A DNA stretch of 64,000 bases from Lagopus muta (GCF_023343835.1 NC_064435.1:85133788-85197787); one strand, 5' to 3'; shown: positions 39,101 through 49,595, counted from the first letter of the stretch. Translations and numbers: made by a program. The notes: generated from the letters alone by a model not told the origin.

Positions 39101-41114
39101 GCTACAGCGTTCAGAACGTTACCGACAAGGAGAGCACAGTTACAGGCATACGTTTGTAAGTCTGCAATCTGCAGTACTGCTGCTGTGTTTATAAGGATGC
39201 TAGTGCCAGAGGCCTTCAAGGATCATACTTTTGCAAAAAAAAAAGAATTCTCCTCCCCTGTTTGAGGTCCCATTGAACAGACTTACCCAAAAGGCCTCTG
39301 TATGAGAGCTGGATGAAGCTGCTGAACACCAAAGGCAAAACCTACCAAGGAAAACACATCACATTCTCCATATGAGTTTCCTTTGGCTATTTGCCACACA
39401 CACGCACACAAACGCAGGGTAACGGCCTCCAGTGGTGGTGTCTCTAAGGCTGGAGAACCACAAACCAGAAAGCAAAACACATCGGTCCCTACACACACAC
39501 GCACACAGACATCCATGCAGAAATTAAAACAGTGAAGCTCACGCTTCCCTAGTGGTGTTTAGAAGAATGACTCTGGCTAAATAACGAGTAGAAAGTTTTC
39601 ATTAACTTTTGATTTTATGCTCCATTCTGGTCCTTACTGTCCATCTATATATGGCCCTTTTTAACCATCAGTGTATCTGTGCTGTTTTTACAGATTTAAG
39701 CCTTAGCCCTCTCCACATGAGGATTTAGCAGGGGTTCAAATCCTTGACTTCGTTTCTGCTCTCCAAATGCCCAAGCACAAAATCCCTTTCCTGTGTGGGC
39801 ACAGAACTGCTCACAGTGCTCCCTGGGCTCAACACCTTCAGAGCACAGACGTTTACACGCGCCGTGCTCAAAGCTCTCTCAGGGTGCGAGGCAGCACTTT
39901 GGGAAGTGGCAAGGACATCAGATTGGCTCAGATGTGGCCTTGGGAAATGCTACTTTATTTTAAAATCCTTCCCATAGCTCCCATCTGTTTTAGGACTTTC
40001 CTTTAAGATACTGTTGGTATTAATAAGACCACACACACTCGAAGCGATTCATTCCCAGGCCACTCTTTCCCTGCAATGATACTGTAAATGGTCAGCTCCT
40101 CCACGATCCCAGCAATGGAAATAGCCAATGAAGAATCGGAACTGTGCAAATCCTCCTGGAGAACTTGGGATATTGTATCTCCAGTTGCTTTTGGTGCTTA
40201 AACAAATAGCCACAAAGTTACTGCGTGCTGCCTTTAGAGACAAAAGCACACCTGACCCCCCAATGCGCTTCGGGGGAGTGTGGCCCAGCACTACCTTTCC
40301 CAAAGCTCAACTCCCTTCAGGAACCCAAGGTGCACGCAGGGCCGCGTCCTCACCTGGCTGCATGATCCTCGGCTTGGCACCCAAGTACGCCAGGTTGACA
40401 TTGGCCTTCCTACCATCGATGATGGGGTTGGGGTCCTTACACGCTCGTTCGGCAGCGGCTCTGTCGGCCATGGTGACCTTCAGGGGCGAGGCTCCGCGTT
40501 AGATCTCTCCCTCGGGGCGACTGGGAGAAGTCCCCCGCCCCGGTTCAGCCGCCCGGGGTTCCCCCCGCCTCGCCTTGCTGCTCCGGGGCAGCCGGCAGCC
40601 GCCGAGGGTGCGGGCCGAGCTCCGCCGGCAGCAGATAACCCTCTGCGAGGCCGTATCAGGGAGCAACAGGCTGGGCGAGAAGCGACGGGATTCGCCCTCC
40701 ATCTCCTTTTTCAGTAATCCTCCCCCCGCCTCTCTCCGAAGTGCCCAGCAGGGAGGGGGAAAAAAAAACCCAACAAAACAAAACAAAAAACTAAGAAAAG
40801 AAAGAAAGCAAAAAGAAAAAAAGAAAGAAAGAAAGAAAGAAAGGAAGGAAGGAAAGAAGGAAAATCCTCCAAACCCTCCCGCTCCCCACGCAGCGACCCC
40901 CGCAGAAGTTTCTCCCGACGGCGGCCGCAGCCGTCCCCGCACTTACAAAGCCGTATCCCCGGGACTTGCCCGTCTGCCGGTCGGTGATGACCACCGCCTC
41001 CTCGATGTCGCCGAACACCTCGAAGTACTTGCGCAGGCTGGAGTCGGTGGTGTGGTAGGGCAAGCCCCCGACGAAGATCTTGGTGTAGGTGGTGTCCTTC
41101 TGCGTCGTGTGCAT
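32849..41114 (-). CDS. RBM24: RBM24, RNA-binding motif protein 24
   Basis: The complete gene has four coding exons: 41114-40947, 40477-40354, 39341-39287 and 33179-32849. Together they are 678 bases encoding 225 residues plus TAG. One RRM spans about residues 11-88, with RNP2 IFVGGL at 13-18 and RNP1 RGYGFVTM at 52-59. The tail is Ala/Tyr/Gln-rich, with Ala tracts at 162-166 and 204-210 and the conserved end QTDRMQ. The protein matches vertebrate RBM24 nearly residue for residue; human is 236 residues, the difference coming mainly from shorter Ala tracts. The start ATG has A at -3, and no upstream in-frame ATG lies close by. Family knowledge: RBM24 binds GU-rich RNA, drives muscle-specific splicing, stabilises transcripts such as myogenin and p21, and is needed for heart and skeletal muscle development. 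S175-P aligns with the regulatory Ser181 reported in mammals. The paralog RBM38 is less likely because the tail is RBM24-specific. Confidence 0.97.
33180..39286 (-). other. RBM24: RBM24 intron 3, 6.1 kb
   Basis: The intron is bounded by donor GTAAGT (39286-39281) and acceptor CAACAG (33185-33180), with phase 2. It contains A-rich low-complexity runs (about 33790-33836 and 34176-34226), a C13A13 homopolymer pair and no recognised CR1. Homeodomain-type motif clusters such as that at 38160-38330 may be regulatory. No extra coding exon with matching phase was recognised, but cryptic or noncoding exons cannot be excluded. Confidence 0.85.
38657..38682. repeat. C13A13 homopolymer pair
   Basis: Thirteen C are directly followed by thirteen A on the plus strand. 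The RBM24 sense strand therefore reads T13G13 within intron 3. Length instability is likely. Confidence 0.95.
39287..39341 (-). CDS. RBM24: RBM24 coding exon 3
   Basis: This 55-base exon encodes the end of Gly98 and residues 99-115 ([17 protein letters not shown]), plus two bases of Gly116. The acceptor is TTGGTAG|GTTTTG and the donor is TTTTGG|GTAAGT. The phases are 1 in and 2 out, which fit exons 2 and 4 exactly. Confidence 0.96.
39342..40353 (-). other. RBM24: RBM24 intron 2, 1.0 kb
   Basis: The intron has donor GTGAGG and acceptor TTGGTAG. It includes CA-rich tracts near 39393-39412 and 39490-39510. A CTATATATGG near-match to a serum response factor CArG box lies at 39645-39654. The function of that motif is speculative. 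Confidence 0.85.
40354..40477 (-). CDS. RBM24: RBM24 coding exon 2
   Basis: This 124-base exon encodes residues 57-97, beginning [20 protein letters not shown] and ending PRIMQP, plus the first base of Gly98. It completes RNP1 and the C-terminal half of the RRM. The acceptor is CCCTGAAG|GTCACC and the donor is GCAGCCAG|GTGAGG. Confidence 0.97.
40478..40946 (-). other. RBM24: RBM24 intron 1, 469 bp
   Basis: A short GC-rich intron has donor GTAAGT and acceptor CTGAAG. It carries a long polypyrimidine tract on the sense strand, listed separately. Large open frames overlapping it on both strands come from the GC-rich and repetitive composition. Confidence 0.9.
40796..40861. repeat. GAAA/GGAA microsatellite in intron 1
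   Basis: About 66 bases of nearly pure purine (GAAA, then GGAA units) lie on the plus strand. The RBM24 sense strand is therefore a CTTT/CCTT polypyrimidine tract, 86-151 nucleotides after the exon 1 donor. It is expected to vary in length and is a potential binding site for PTB-type splicing regulators. Confidence 0.95.
40947..41114 (-). CDS. RBM24: RBM24 coding exon 1
   Basis: The start codon at 41114-41112 opens [20 protein letters not shown]. The exon ends after RGYGF at residue 56, with donor TTT|GTAAGT (phase 0). The intron cuts inside the RNP1 motif. Residue 25 is Ser where the mammalian protein, as I recall it, has Ala. Confidence 0.97.
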
Positions 41115-41760
41115 CTTCCGCCCGGCCCTGAGCTCTGCACCCACGCGTGGCCGCCGGGGCGTGCGGGTCCTGGGCGCCGAGACCCGCTCCCAGAGTCAAC
41201 CCCCGCTGTTCTCCTGCCTTCTTTTTCCTCCTCTCTGCCTCCCGTCTCCCCCCCGCCACCCGGTCACGGCGCGGCTCCCCGCTGCTTCTGCCCGCCCAGC
41301 TGCCTCCTGCTCCGGGCGCGGAGCCCCGCAGCCCGCGGGGGGCTCGAGGTAGGTGCCGGGGACGGGAGGAGCAGCGGCCGGGCAGCGGCCAGCCCGGCGG
41401 AGCGGCGGCGGGCGGAGGAGCGCTAAGCGGCGAGTGGCCTTCCCCCCTAAAAGCCACCGGGTCGGGCACTCTCGGTTCCTCCTCCTCCCGCAGGGGCGGG
41501 GACCGCGGTGGGGCGGCCCCCGCGCTCGGCCGCGGCTCGGCCGGGGCTGGCACACAGCTGGCGGCAACAGCTGGATGCCGTCGGAACGGGGGCTGCTGCC
41601 GGAGGGCCCGGCGGGGAGTCTGCGCGTGTCCCCAGGCTTGGGCAGATAAGCAGTGCCGGCGGGGTTGTGGGGTCACCGCTGCGAGCCGGCAGCCCCCAGA
41701 TGCTTACATCCCAAACCAAATGCCGGTGGTGACCCCCAGCTGCATCACCTGCCTTACACC
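41115..41760 (-). promoter_or_regulatory. RBM24: RBM24 5' UTR and promoter region
   Basis: No TATA box is apparent. A GC box (GGGGCGGGG, 41493-41501) suits an Sp1-type start. E-boxes lie at 41555-41560 and 41568-41573 (both CAGCTG), 41737-41742 (CAGCTG) and 41746-41751 (CACCTG). CAGCTG is the form preferred by myogenic bHLH factors, and RBM24 is a known myogenic-programme gene. The transcription start is not determinable here; somewhere between 41.3 and 41.5 kb is a guess. Confidence 0.6.
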
Positions 41761-42439
41761 CCAAGATGGAAAAGCCGGGGCCCGGCAGCATTTCCATTAC
41801 TACTGTTATGGTGGGGCTGGTGGTTGTTATTGTTCTGCACGCAGGGCCAAAGCAATTGGTAAAGCTGCTTCCCTCCTCTTTCTCTCCTCTTGCTGCCTGG
41901 GCCCTGTGCTGTGCTGAGAAGGATGCGGCAGAACAAAAGAAAGGACATGGAGGGCTGTGGGAGCTGGGGGGCAGGGAGGCTCACAGGGAGACAGGAAGGA
42001 TGGGAGGAAGGTTACAGATTGGAGAAACATATGTGCACATGTGTATGGACTTCTGAACCAAACCCTTGTGGTCACAAAGCCTTGATAAGTGCTAGTGCCT
42101 CTATCTCCTTGTGCTTTTGTCTGTTAGACTTTCCCTGTGAAGTCCCCTCTTTTAACATAAAGGAGCGATGCACTGGTTTCCAGAAATGATTTTCAAGAAC
42201 TCTCAGTCCCTCTAGTACCAAATGTTACCCATAATGACATCAATCCTAGTCTTAGGCCCTGCTTGCCCCATATCTAATATTGGCTCTGCCTGATTTTCTT
42301 CAGCAGTCATCGTACTGGTTCTAATGGCCTAGAATGTGCAGCACCAGGCTGTGCTGTCGCTAAAACTAACCCCAAACCCCACACCATCCTTCAGATTCTG
42401 CAGATTAAACAATCTGTGTTATTATGTTAGAACTAACTG
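41761..42439. other. RBM24 upstream flank, no gene seen
   Basis: This is the transition from the CpG island to A+T-rich DNA. No exon or transposon was recognised. The sequence CTAAAACTAACCCCAAACCC near 42360 resembles words in the degenerate repeat family at 45.5-46.7 kb. Confidence 0.45.
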
Positions 42440-42832
42440 AGATTTAAGCTCAGCAAACCTAGCAGGATCCTGAGAGATGAAAGACTGAGAGAGATGAGAC
42501 TTTATAGCCTGGAGAAGAAGAGGCTCAGGAGGTATCCCTTCAGTGTCTAAATACCTAAAGGGAGGATGCAATGAAGATGGGGCCAGGCTGTTTTCAGTGA
42601 TGCCCAGTGCCAGGACAAGAGGCAGTTGACAAACTGAAGCACAGGAGGTTCCCTCTGAACACCAGGAAGAACTTTGGTGCTGTGTGGGAAATGGAGCACT
42701 GGCAGAGAATGCCCAGACAGGTTTTGGAGTCTCATCCTGGACATGGGTTTGGGTACTCTGCTCTGACTGCTGGACCAAGTGGACCCAGAGGACCCTTTGT
42801 CACTTCAACCATTTTGTGATTCTGTGATCCAG
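42440..42832 (+). mobile_element. CR1 LINE 3' fragment
   Basis: The plus-strand CR1 begins with the GAGATGAGACTTTATAGCCT block. It continues through the AGGAGGTTCCCTCTGAACAC block and ends with TTGTGATTCTGTGATCC. It is diverged and 5'-truncated, about 1.3 kb upstream of the RBM24 start codon. Confidence 0.85.
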
Positions 42833-45524
42833 ACATAAATGTTGCTTTTCACTTCCTGTGATTCCAAGACATTAACTTTGGCCTGAATCCAGTAAGGCCA
42901 TTAACTCTGCCCCAAGACATCTCCCAGCATACTTCTTATAGTGGTCTGGAACCCTCTGTTAAACACAACAAAGCCAATTCTGCTCTAATGGTTAACTGTC
43001 ACCTTAAGCTCTGGCCCAGTGACCTGAACTTACATAGTAGTCCTACTCAAGGTGTCAGCACCGTAGAGCACTACAGCACACTGCGTAGGAGAACTGTAAA
43101 CTCCTCGCCCCTTTGAAGGCCAAAAGGATGAACTTCACCTAAAACCAACCATAGCATTCCCTGTCCCTTTCTGTGCCCACCACTCCTGCTTGTCTTGTGA
43201 TGTCTGCAGGAATGGAGAATTAGCCTAGTTTTGTAGTCATTGTAGTCCATGTAGTCATGGATTCTTGCATTAAGGCCAGAAAAGTAATGTTTGGCTACTC
43301 CAGAAGTAATTGCAGCTCTATTAAGGAATTTGCCTCTTTCATTCCAGACACCAGACTTTTATCTTTATTCTCTTGCCCATCAACTTTTGATTGCTATAGT
43401 GTGATTTCTTACAGCTAACTACATCATCCATCCTCCAAATATTGTCAGCCTTCTACAGCCACCTAATGCTAGTAGATCTTCAGTACAAAGCTTCCTTAAA
43501 GCCTCAAAGCTGTCATCGGATCTGATCCAATAGAGGGGTTTTTGGAAACAAATTTTCAGCTTAATTGGCCTCTGGGATCCAGTAACAAATACAGTTTGTT
43601 TACTGTAATTGAGCAATGACTTCATATTGTCAGCTCACATACCAGACCTGCGGACTTACAGACTTCAGGCATAAACCGAACACTCACACTGCTTTGATAT
43701 CTTTAATCTTGGATCTCACTTCAGCAAATGAATCCTCTTCCTATCCTGTTTGCCCGGGTTCTCTCTCCAAACCTGCAACTGCCTGCTGTATAGCTAAGAA
43801 ATCTGTCCTTACTTCTAGCTGTAGTCACTCAAGAAATTCTTTCCTTCCCACAGTCCTAAGTGTGTTGCATCTGCAGAGGCAGCACTCCTCTTCCCAGTCT
43901 TCTAGCCTATAAAGACTGTGGCAACAGATGGAGCTGATCAATCTCACCAGTTTCAAGCTGTATCCACAGCCCAACACAAAACTGAGCCCGAGTGGAAGAC
44001 TGGAGATTTTGGCTGACTGAGCCCAGAACAGCTGGTCTTCCAGGATCCAGAAACAAAACTTAACTTTCCATATCTATATGCCAATAAAGGGCAAAATTCT
44101 TATATTTAGACAGGATTCATCAGCTGGCCCTTGTAGTAGCCTGAGTCTGTCTGTCACAAATAAAATACAACCACAATGACATGATTAACTTGAGGTCCAG
44201 GAAGCATTTCGTAAGGAAAAAACACACCTTAATTCCCTCTGATGTCTCCACTCTTCTTACTGCTTTTGCAGCCCTTGTGGGTTCCTGCAATGAACAAGCC
44301 TTTTCTGGTTCTTCTCTCCTAAGGTACACATGTGATTCCAAGCAATCATAGCCTTCAACAAGGAAAGGTAACTCTCACAGCAATAGACCTAACTTGCACT
44401 ACAACACTACCATCATGCTACAGACATACAGACCCTACATGAACCAAAAATATATCTTCACCTCATTCTGTCCTGTACCGGTTTTAATCTGGAGTTTAAA
44501 ATTTAGTTGAGCAGACCCTTTTTAAATGTTTTCCTAACTAGTATTGCCAGCTTTTTCTACTCTGTTACCTCTTCTAATTCATCCATCTATCTTCTCCAAA
44601 AGCTGCATCTCTTCTTTCATCTTAATCATAGATTAAATCCTAGGCTAGTTATCTTCATTTTCCCATTCTCATTCTGGTCTGTTTATCTAAAGCACAGCGA
44701 TCCTTTCCTAAACCCTTACAGCCTATGCAGGAGTTCTTTCCCAGCCAGCAGTAGAACTACCTCTTTAACCTCCGCTTCCTTTTTGCACAGTAGCTCTAAC
44801 TCTGCCCCATTCTTGAATTCTGTCACCTACCTCCATCCTGCTTGGAGTTCACAAGGGCTGTCAATCTGAGCTTGTTGTAATGGATGCCATAATCCTGTGA
44901 AGACTGAGCTGAGGCCTTCTGTTGATCAGGACAGAAGAGCACAGATTTGTCTGGACAAACAGCAGGGTTATTTCTTTGTTCTGTGTGTTGAGTTCAGTTC
45001 AGAGAATTTGAGAAGCCAAGGGCAGAATAACTTCATTTGTTGCTGGATCCACAGGATTAATATGGTCACTAACAAGGGGTTGGAGCCGTGGGATCCAGTG
45101 CTCAGTTTGGGGTAAGGTGAACTGGGAATGGCTTTCATGCCACCCTTTGGAAGAGCCATGGTGCTCAACTATTTCCAGGAATGATTAGGGTATGAGTAGT
45201 TTTGTCCGGGCAGAAGTGACAGACCTAACCATAGTTTTGAGATAAAGAGTTCTGGGCAGGAGGTGCTAATAAACTTATCTGGATCAAAATCAAGAGTGGT
45301 GCTTTAAGATACTTCTGTGGCAGACAGCGAACTCTAGGCTTGGTCAGGATTGAGTTTTGGTGGCCCCTGCAGGAAGGAGAAATGACCGCAGATCTTCAAC
45401 CCTTTGTGTCTTAGAAAGCAGCTATCGCCCGTTCCATCAGCCTAGTCCTCTCAGGAACAGCTGCCAACTGAGTACATAGTTCCCACAGAATTCAGAAATA
45501 AACTCAGTGTTCCAACACCAGTTC
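42833..45524. other. Intergenic DNA, pyrimidine-skewed
   Basis: No gene or standard transposon was recognised. Much of the stretch has C and T in excess over G on the plus strand, with recurring CCTAA and CTAA words. It may be an older, more decayed extension of the degenerate repeat family described at 45.5-46.7 kb. Confidence 0.4.
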
Positions 45525-46705
45525 TTAATCCTAACACTAGCCTTGATTCAGGAGAGTGAACACAATTATCCAAGCTCAAATTGTCACCCATTACATTTTC
45601 TTGAGCCTCTTCTTTTCTTGAGCCTCATTCTTTTCATGAGCCTCATTCTACTCAATGGCTCCTGCAGGCTTCACATTTAATACCAGCAGTCCTCGCCCTT
45701 CTTTCCTAATCTTGAACTGAAACTATCAATGACACCACATCTTTTGCCAACCATAGTATTCCTAGAACCACAATTCTATCATCTCATTTCTCTCACATCC
45801 TAATGCCAATCTTCCAGCTAGCCACAGTTTAACTTAGGAGGTGACTGCTGTGAGTATCATGTGCAATCTCTCTGATACCATCCCTTTTCTTCTTTGATAT
45901 TTCTTCAAAGATTAAGATGATCACACAATTCTCCAAAACTTAGCTTTTCCTAAAACTAAACACTTAATGTAGCCTTAAGATGCTCCAAAGCAATTTTCAT
46001 ATTACTTCAGCATATTAACAGATTCTCTTTTCTAAAGCAAGATGATGTCCCTGGCCATTAACAGATAACAGTTCCAGTGAAATTCAGAAATAAATACAGT
46101 ACTCCTGATGATTATTTCCTTTAGCCCAACCATATCACTAAGATAAACACAAGAATAGAGCCCCTACCATTGAGGGGTAACCCCTCAAAACTCAGTTTTT
46201 ATCCTTTCAGTCCTGCCAGGATTAAACCTCTTCCTACTTTGGTGATTCTGACATAATGTAGGATGAACATTTCCAGCCTTTGGATACCTCAGGAATTCTA
46301 GCCTAAATCCCAGAGAGGTGCTGCAGCTAACTCTCGTGTGTTCAGTACTGTCAACATGAGCCTGTATTTTTGCACACCCTATGAAAAACAAACACAGCCC
46401 TCTGACTCTCACAATGGTGATCTTTACTATCCTGTGACCAAATTAAGGCTGATTTGGCATTACCGTACCAGCCTGTATCTTATTTAAGCAGCTATCAGAA
46501 AATATTTTCAACTCTTTCTCAGTCTTAATTGTCAGTTTAACTCCATGCTTCCCAAAGGGAAGTGACCTCAACCATCTGAAAATAAATTCAGGACTGTCTG
46601 AATACTACCGTGTTCAGGCATACAATGTGTGCTTCTCTCCTAAACTGTACCCTAACCCCAAATTTTGAGCTAGCCTTAATCCAAGGGAGCTGACTACAAA
46701 ACTCC
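45525..46705. repeat. Ancient degenerate repeat family
   Basis: Similar 40-50 base blocks recur at 45525-45570, 45797-45850, 45949-45990 and 46649-46700. The consensus core is roughly CCTAACCCCAA, then about 6 bases, then AGCTAGCCTTAATCCAAGGG, then AG-TGACT. A different word, AATTCAGAAATAAA followed by CAGT two bases on, occurs at 45489 and 46081. Spacings are irregular, and two of them are near 290 and 590. I do not recognise the family. It could be a decayed satellite or minisatellite. Confidence 0.4.
45600..45653. repeat. 18-bp degenerate tandem repeat
   Basis: Three tandem variants of CTTGAGCCTCATTCTTTT occur back to back. The first is one base shorter and the third has changes near its start and end. 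Confidence 0.85.
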
Positions 46706-47469
46706 AGAAGGGTCAATCCTTATTGAGAGGACATCAATCTCATAGATGTTCTGGCCTGATCAGGCCTTGTATCTTTTTGCTATAGGTGTCGGGGTTCAGC
46801 ACAGAGAAGCCTGAAGATGTCCTGTGGAACCTGTAGGTATCACAGGAAACTGATGAAGTTGGATGAATTCTGCGATGAGGATGACTCTGGGGTTAGCTGT
46901 TGATTGATTACTGCTTACCTGACTACACTGCATGTATGACTGGGTTTGCAGTCAGATGAGTGGCTTTGAAGATTTATAAAGACAAGGATTGTACTGCATA
47001 TGGCTTTCTGCAGTGAGGTCTGTGGGCAGATACATCATAGTTATTATCTCAGTTGCTTGTAATAATTTGTATTTTACATTTGTGGATGGGTCACTGGGAT
47101 GACTCACTGCTAGGGATCAGGTTGTAGCTTTGAAATGCTAGTGTGGAAGAAACACATATATTCCTATATCCTTCAGATTTTGCAGTAGTGATGCCACTGG
47201 TGAAAGTGTGATTTTTCAAGCAAGCAGCAAGAATGTGGAAAGACAGATCTATGGAGAGCATTCCTGGGAGAGATGAGAAACTGGGATCTGTAGGGCATAG
47301 AGAGGTTTGAAAACTGAATCTGGCTCAATCGTATTTCAGTAAGCACCACTGTTACAAAACCCAAAAGCAGTGCCTGTCCATTAGGTGGCTATTCTGGCAT
47401 TTTCAGGATTTCAGTTTCGAGTATAAGTAAAATGTAGGCACCTTGGTTCTGCTTCACACTTTGGTATTG
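46706..47469. other. Intergenic DNA, no gene seen
   Basis: Nothing recognisable was found beyond short chance open frames. Confidence 0.45.
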
Positions 47470-48250
47470 CTGTGAATCTCTACCAGGCATGTAGATATTG
47501 TTGCTGACTGCTATTGTGGCTGAAAAACGCCTCCCTAATAATTTTAATTGTTATTGTAAGTGTATCTGAAGCTATACATTAAAGTCTAGTGTTTCTTTTG
47601 GAACCTAGTAATGTGACTTCATTGGAGGAAACTGCAATAGCTATCAGTTACAATTAATTGTTTTTACTCAGATATTTTGTGTTTTTGTTGTCGAGCTAAG
47701 ATAGAGTAGACAACTTGCCAGCTTACCAAATGTTACCACTCGGTGGTATCAACCCAACTGTATCATCAGGCTTTTTATTTATTTATGAACACCATATGCC
47801 TGTCATGTCAAAAAGCGGTGGATGTCATGTGTTCATTCATTAGGCTTCTGAAAATAACAAAGACCCCTGATTATATTGCACGCCATTCATTCTTGCTGGC
47901 GCTTGTTTCAGTAAATAAGAAAGGTTGTCAGAACATTCGGTTCATCATGAAGTAAACACACCCAAGTGAAATCCCAAAAATTCTCTGTATGTTTATATAT
48001 ACACGTATGCACACTCTGATTTGCTGTTGCTATTACTAGAATGCTTAGTGCCTAAAACTCCATGGGTTTTGAGCAGCGCTGAAAAGTAATTATTTTTCTG
48101 TTAAAGCAGTAAAGATGATCAGTTTGGACAGTGAGACATTTCTGCTGAAGTTCCATAATGCCATAGCTCTGTGAAAGCATTCAGCTAATTACATCAGACA
48201 CGGCTTTGTCTTCTAATCCACCAACCACATCCTGTTACAGAGAGGACCAG
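47470..48250. promoter_or_regulatory. Candidate conserved non-coding element
   Basis: This transposon-free block, 6.4-7.1 kb upstream of the RBM24 start codon, is dense in homeodomain-type words. Examples are CTAATAATTTTAATTG, ACAATTAATTGT (47651-47662) and GCTAATTACATCAG near 48185. It also holds SOX-like AACAAAG words. Such texture is common in developmental enhancers. No alignment was possible, so the call is a guess from composition and motifs only. Confidence 0.25.
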
Positions 48251-49170
48251 CGTGTCTCTGCTCAGTGGCTTGGGCAATATGTTTGACTGCACTGGGAAGC
48301 ATAGCATACAGTAGTAGGCAGTGCACTCTCATGTTCTTGAGAAACTTAGAAACCTCAACGTCCTCATCATCTTCTCACTCTTACTGATGTATAGTCCTTA
48401 TCTATGATTACTTCTCGAATTGTCAATTTCTGTTAGAAAAATCTTAATTGGTAAAGCTCCTACTCTGTCTCTCCTGGCAGTATGCCTGTTAGAACAGATT
48501 TCACCATAGGATGATTTTTTTTCCCCCTGAAATCTATTAATCTCACTGTTTTCCAAAGTCTCTTTCTTTGTAATATCTGAGCACTAATCAGCATGATCTG
48601 TCTACCATAAACCTCACTACTCCCAGTTGCATCACCAAATGTAGAGCACCAAGGGTAGTTTCAATCTGATATGGATGTTCTTCCCTTTCAAGGGCAGTGG
48701 AAGAGCTGACACAAAATTTCAGTGATTCAGCAAACAAAATTCAAAGCTTGTGACACTGTGTATGAAAGACATATTGCCTGTATATAAGAAAGTAATAGGT
48801 ATGTCAGATGAAGCAGAGGTGAATGATAACTGTACGCAGAATGTTGAATGCATCCATAAAGGGTTCTGCAAGCACATGCTGGTGGTAGGGGAACACATGG
48901 CAAGGCTTATGAATACCAAAGCATGAATGCCATACTGAGTAGTGCTTCCCAGTGCTACAGCAAGATCTGAAGTTGTACTATGATGGTCATATGCTCTATG
49001 AATGGAGGGAAGCTCTCACACTTGCCATATGAACAAGTAATGTCAGGAGAACAACAATTAATAATGTCAACTTCAGGGGAAGGAATAAATGTAGATTTGC
49101 AGACTAGCTGAAGCTTAGAAGTAGAAGTGTTAAACACCAGATTTATTTGTCCTGGCCACAGGCAGCTATG
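48251..49170. other. Intergenic DNA, no gene seen
   Basis: No exon, RNA gene or mobile element was recognised in this interval. Confidence 0.45.
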
Positions 49171-49595
49171 ATACAGAATCACAGAATGGCCTGGGTTGGA
49201 AGGGAGCTCAAGGATCATGAATCTCCAACCTCCCTGCCACAGGCAGGGCCACCAACCTCCCCATTCAGTACTAGACCAGGCTGCACAGGGCCCCATCCAA
49301 CCTGGCTTTGAATGCCTCGTGCCCTGAACAGGGCATCCACAACCTCTCTGGGCAGCTGTTCCAGCACTTCACCACTCTCATAGTAAAGAAATTCCCCCTG
49401 ACACTCAACCTAAATCTTCCCTCCCTCAACTTAACCCATTTCCCCTTGTCCTGCTGAGGACAGGTATCTAGAAAGTATCTAACAAGTCTGCAAAACCATA
49501 TTGAATTTTGCTTGGCATAACAGCTGGATGACTCTATGAGAAGCACAACCCTCTCTATCCAACTCCTGCACATCTTTAAAATGCCTTATACCCCC
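49171..49595 (-). mobile_element. CR1 LINE 3' fragment, minus strand
   Basis: This is the only clear minus-strand CR1 in the window. On the minus strand it reads [20 protein letters not shown] and then EAFKARLDGAL, both diagnostic of the C-terminus of the CR1 reverse-transcriptase protein. It ends in the ATTCTGTGATTCTGTATC tail at 49189-49171. It is among the better-preserved copies, with an open frame of about 100 codons that is a remnant and not a gene. Confidence 0.94.

Larger units (their letters stand above)
40400..41700. promoter_or_regulatory. RBM24: CpG island over RBM24 start
   Basis: The region is GC-rich with dense CG dinucleotides, covering exon 2, intron 1, exon 1 and the 5' flank. 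Long open frames on both strands are artefacts of that composition. This is typical for a developmental regulator. Confidence 0.9.

Noticed and set aside
40711-41676. 321-codon minus and 283-codon plus open frames over RBM24 exon 1
   Set aside because: They are out-of-frame or antisense shadows of the RBM24 CpG island and of the GAAA/GGAA microsatellite.
42360-46700. Possible interstitial telomeric repeat because of CCCTAA and CTAACCC words
   Set aside because: No two consecutive CCCTAA units occur. The words are parts of longer degenerate blocks.
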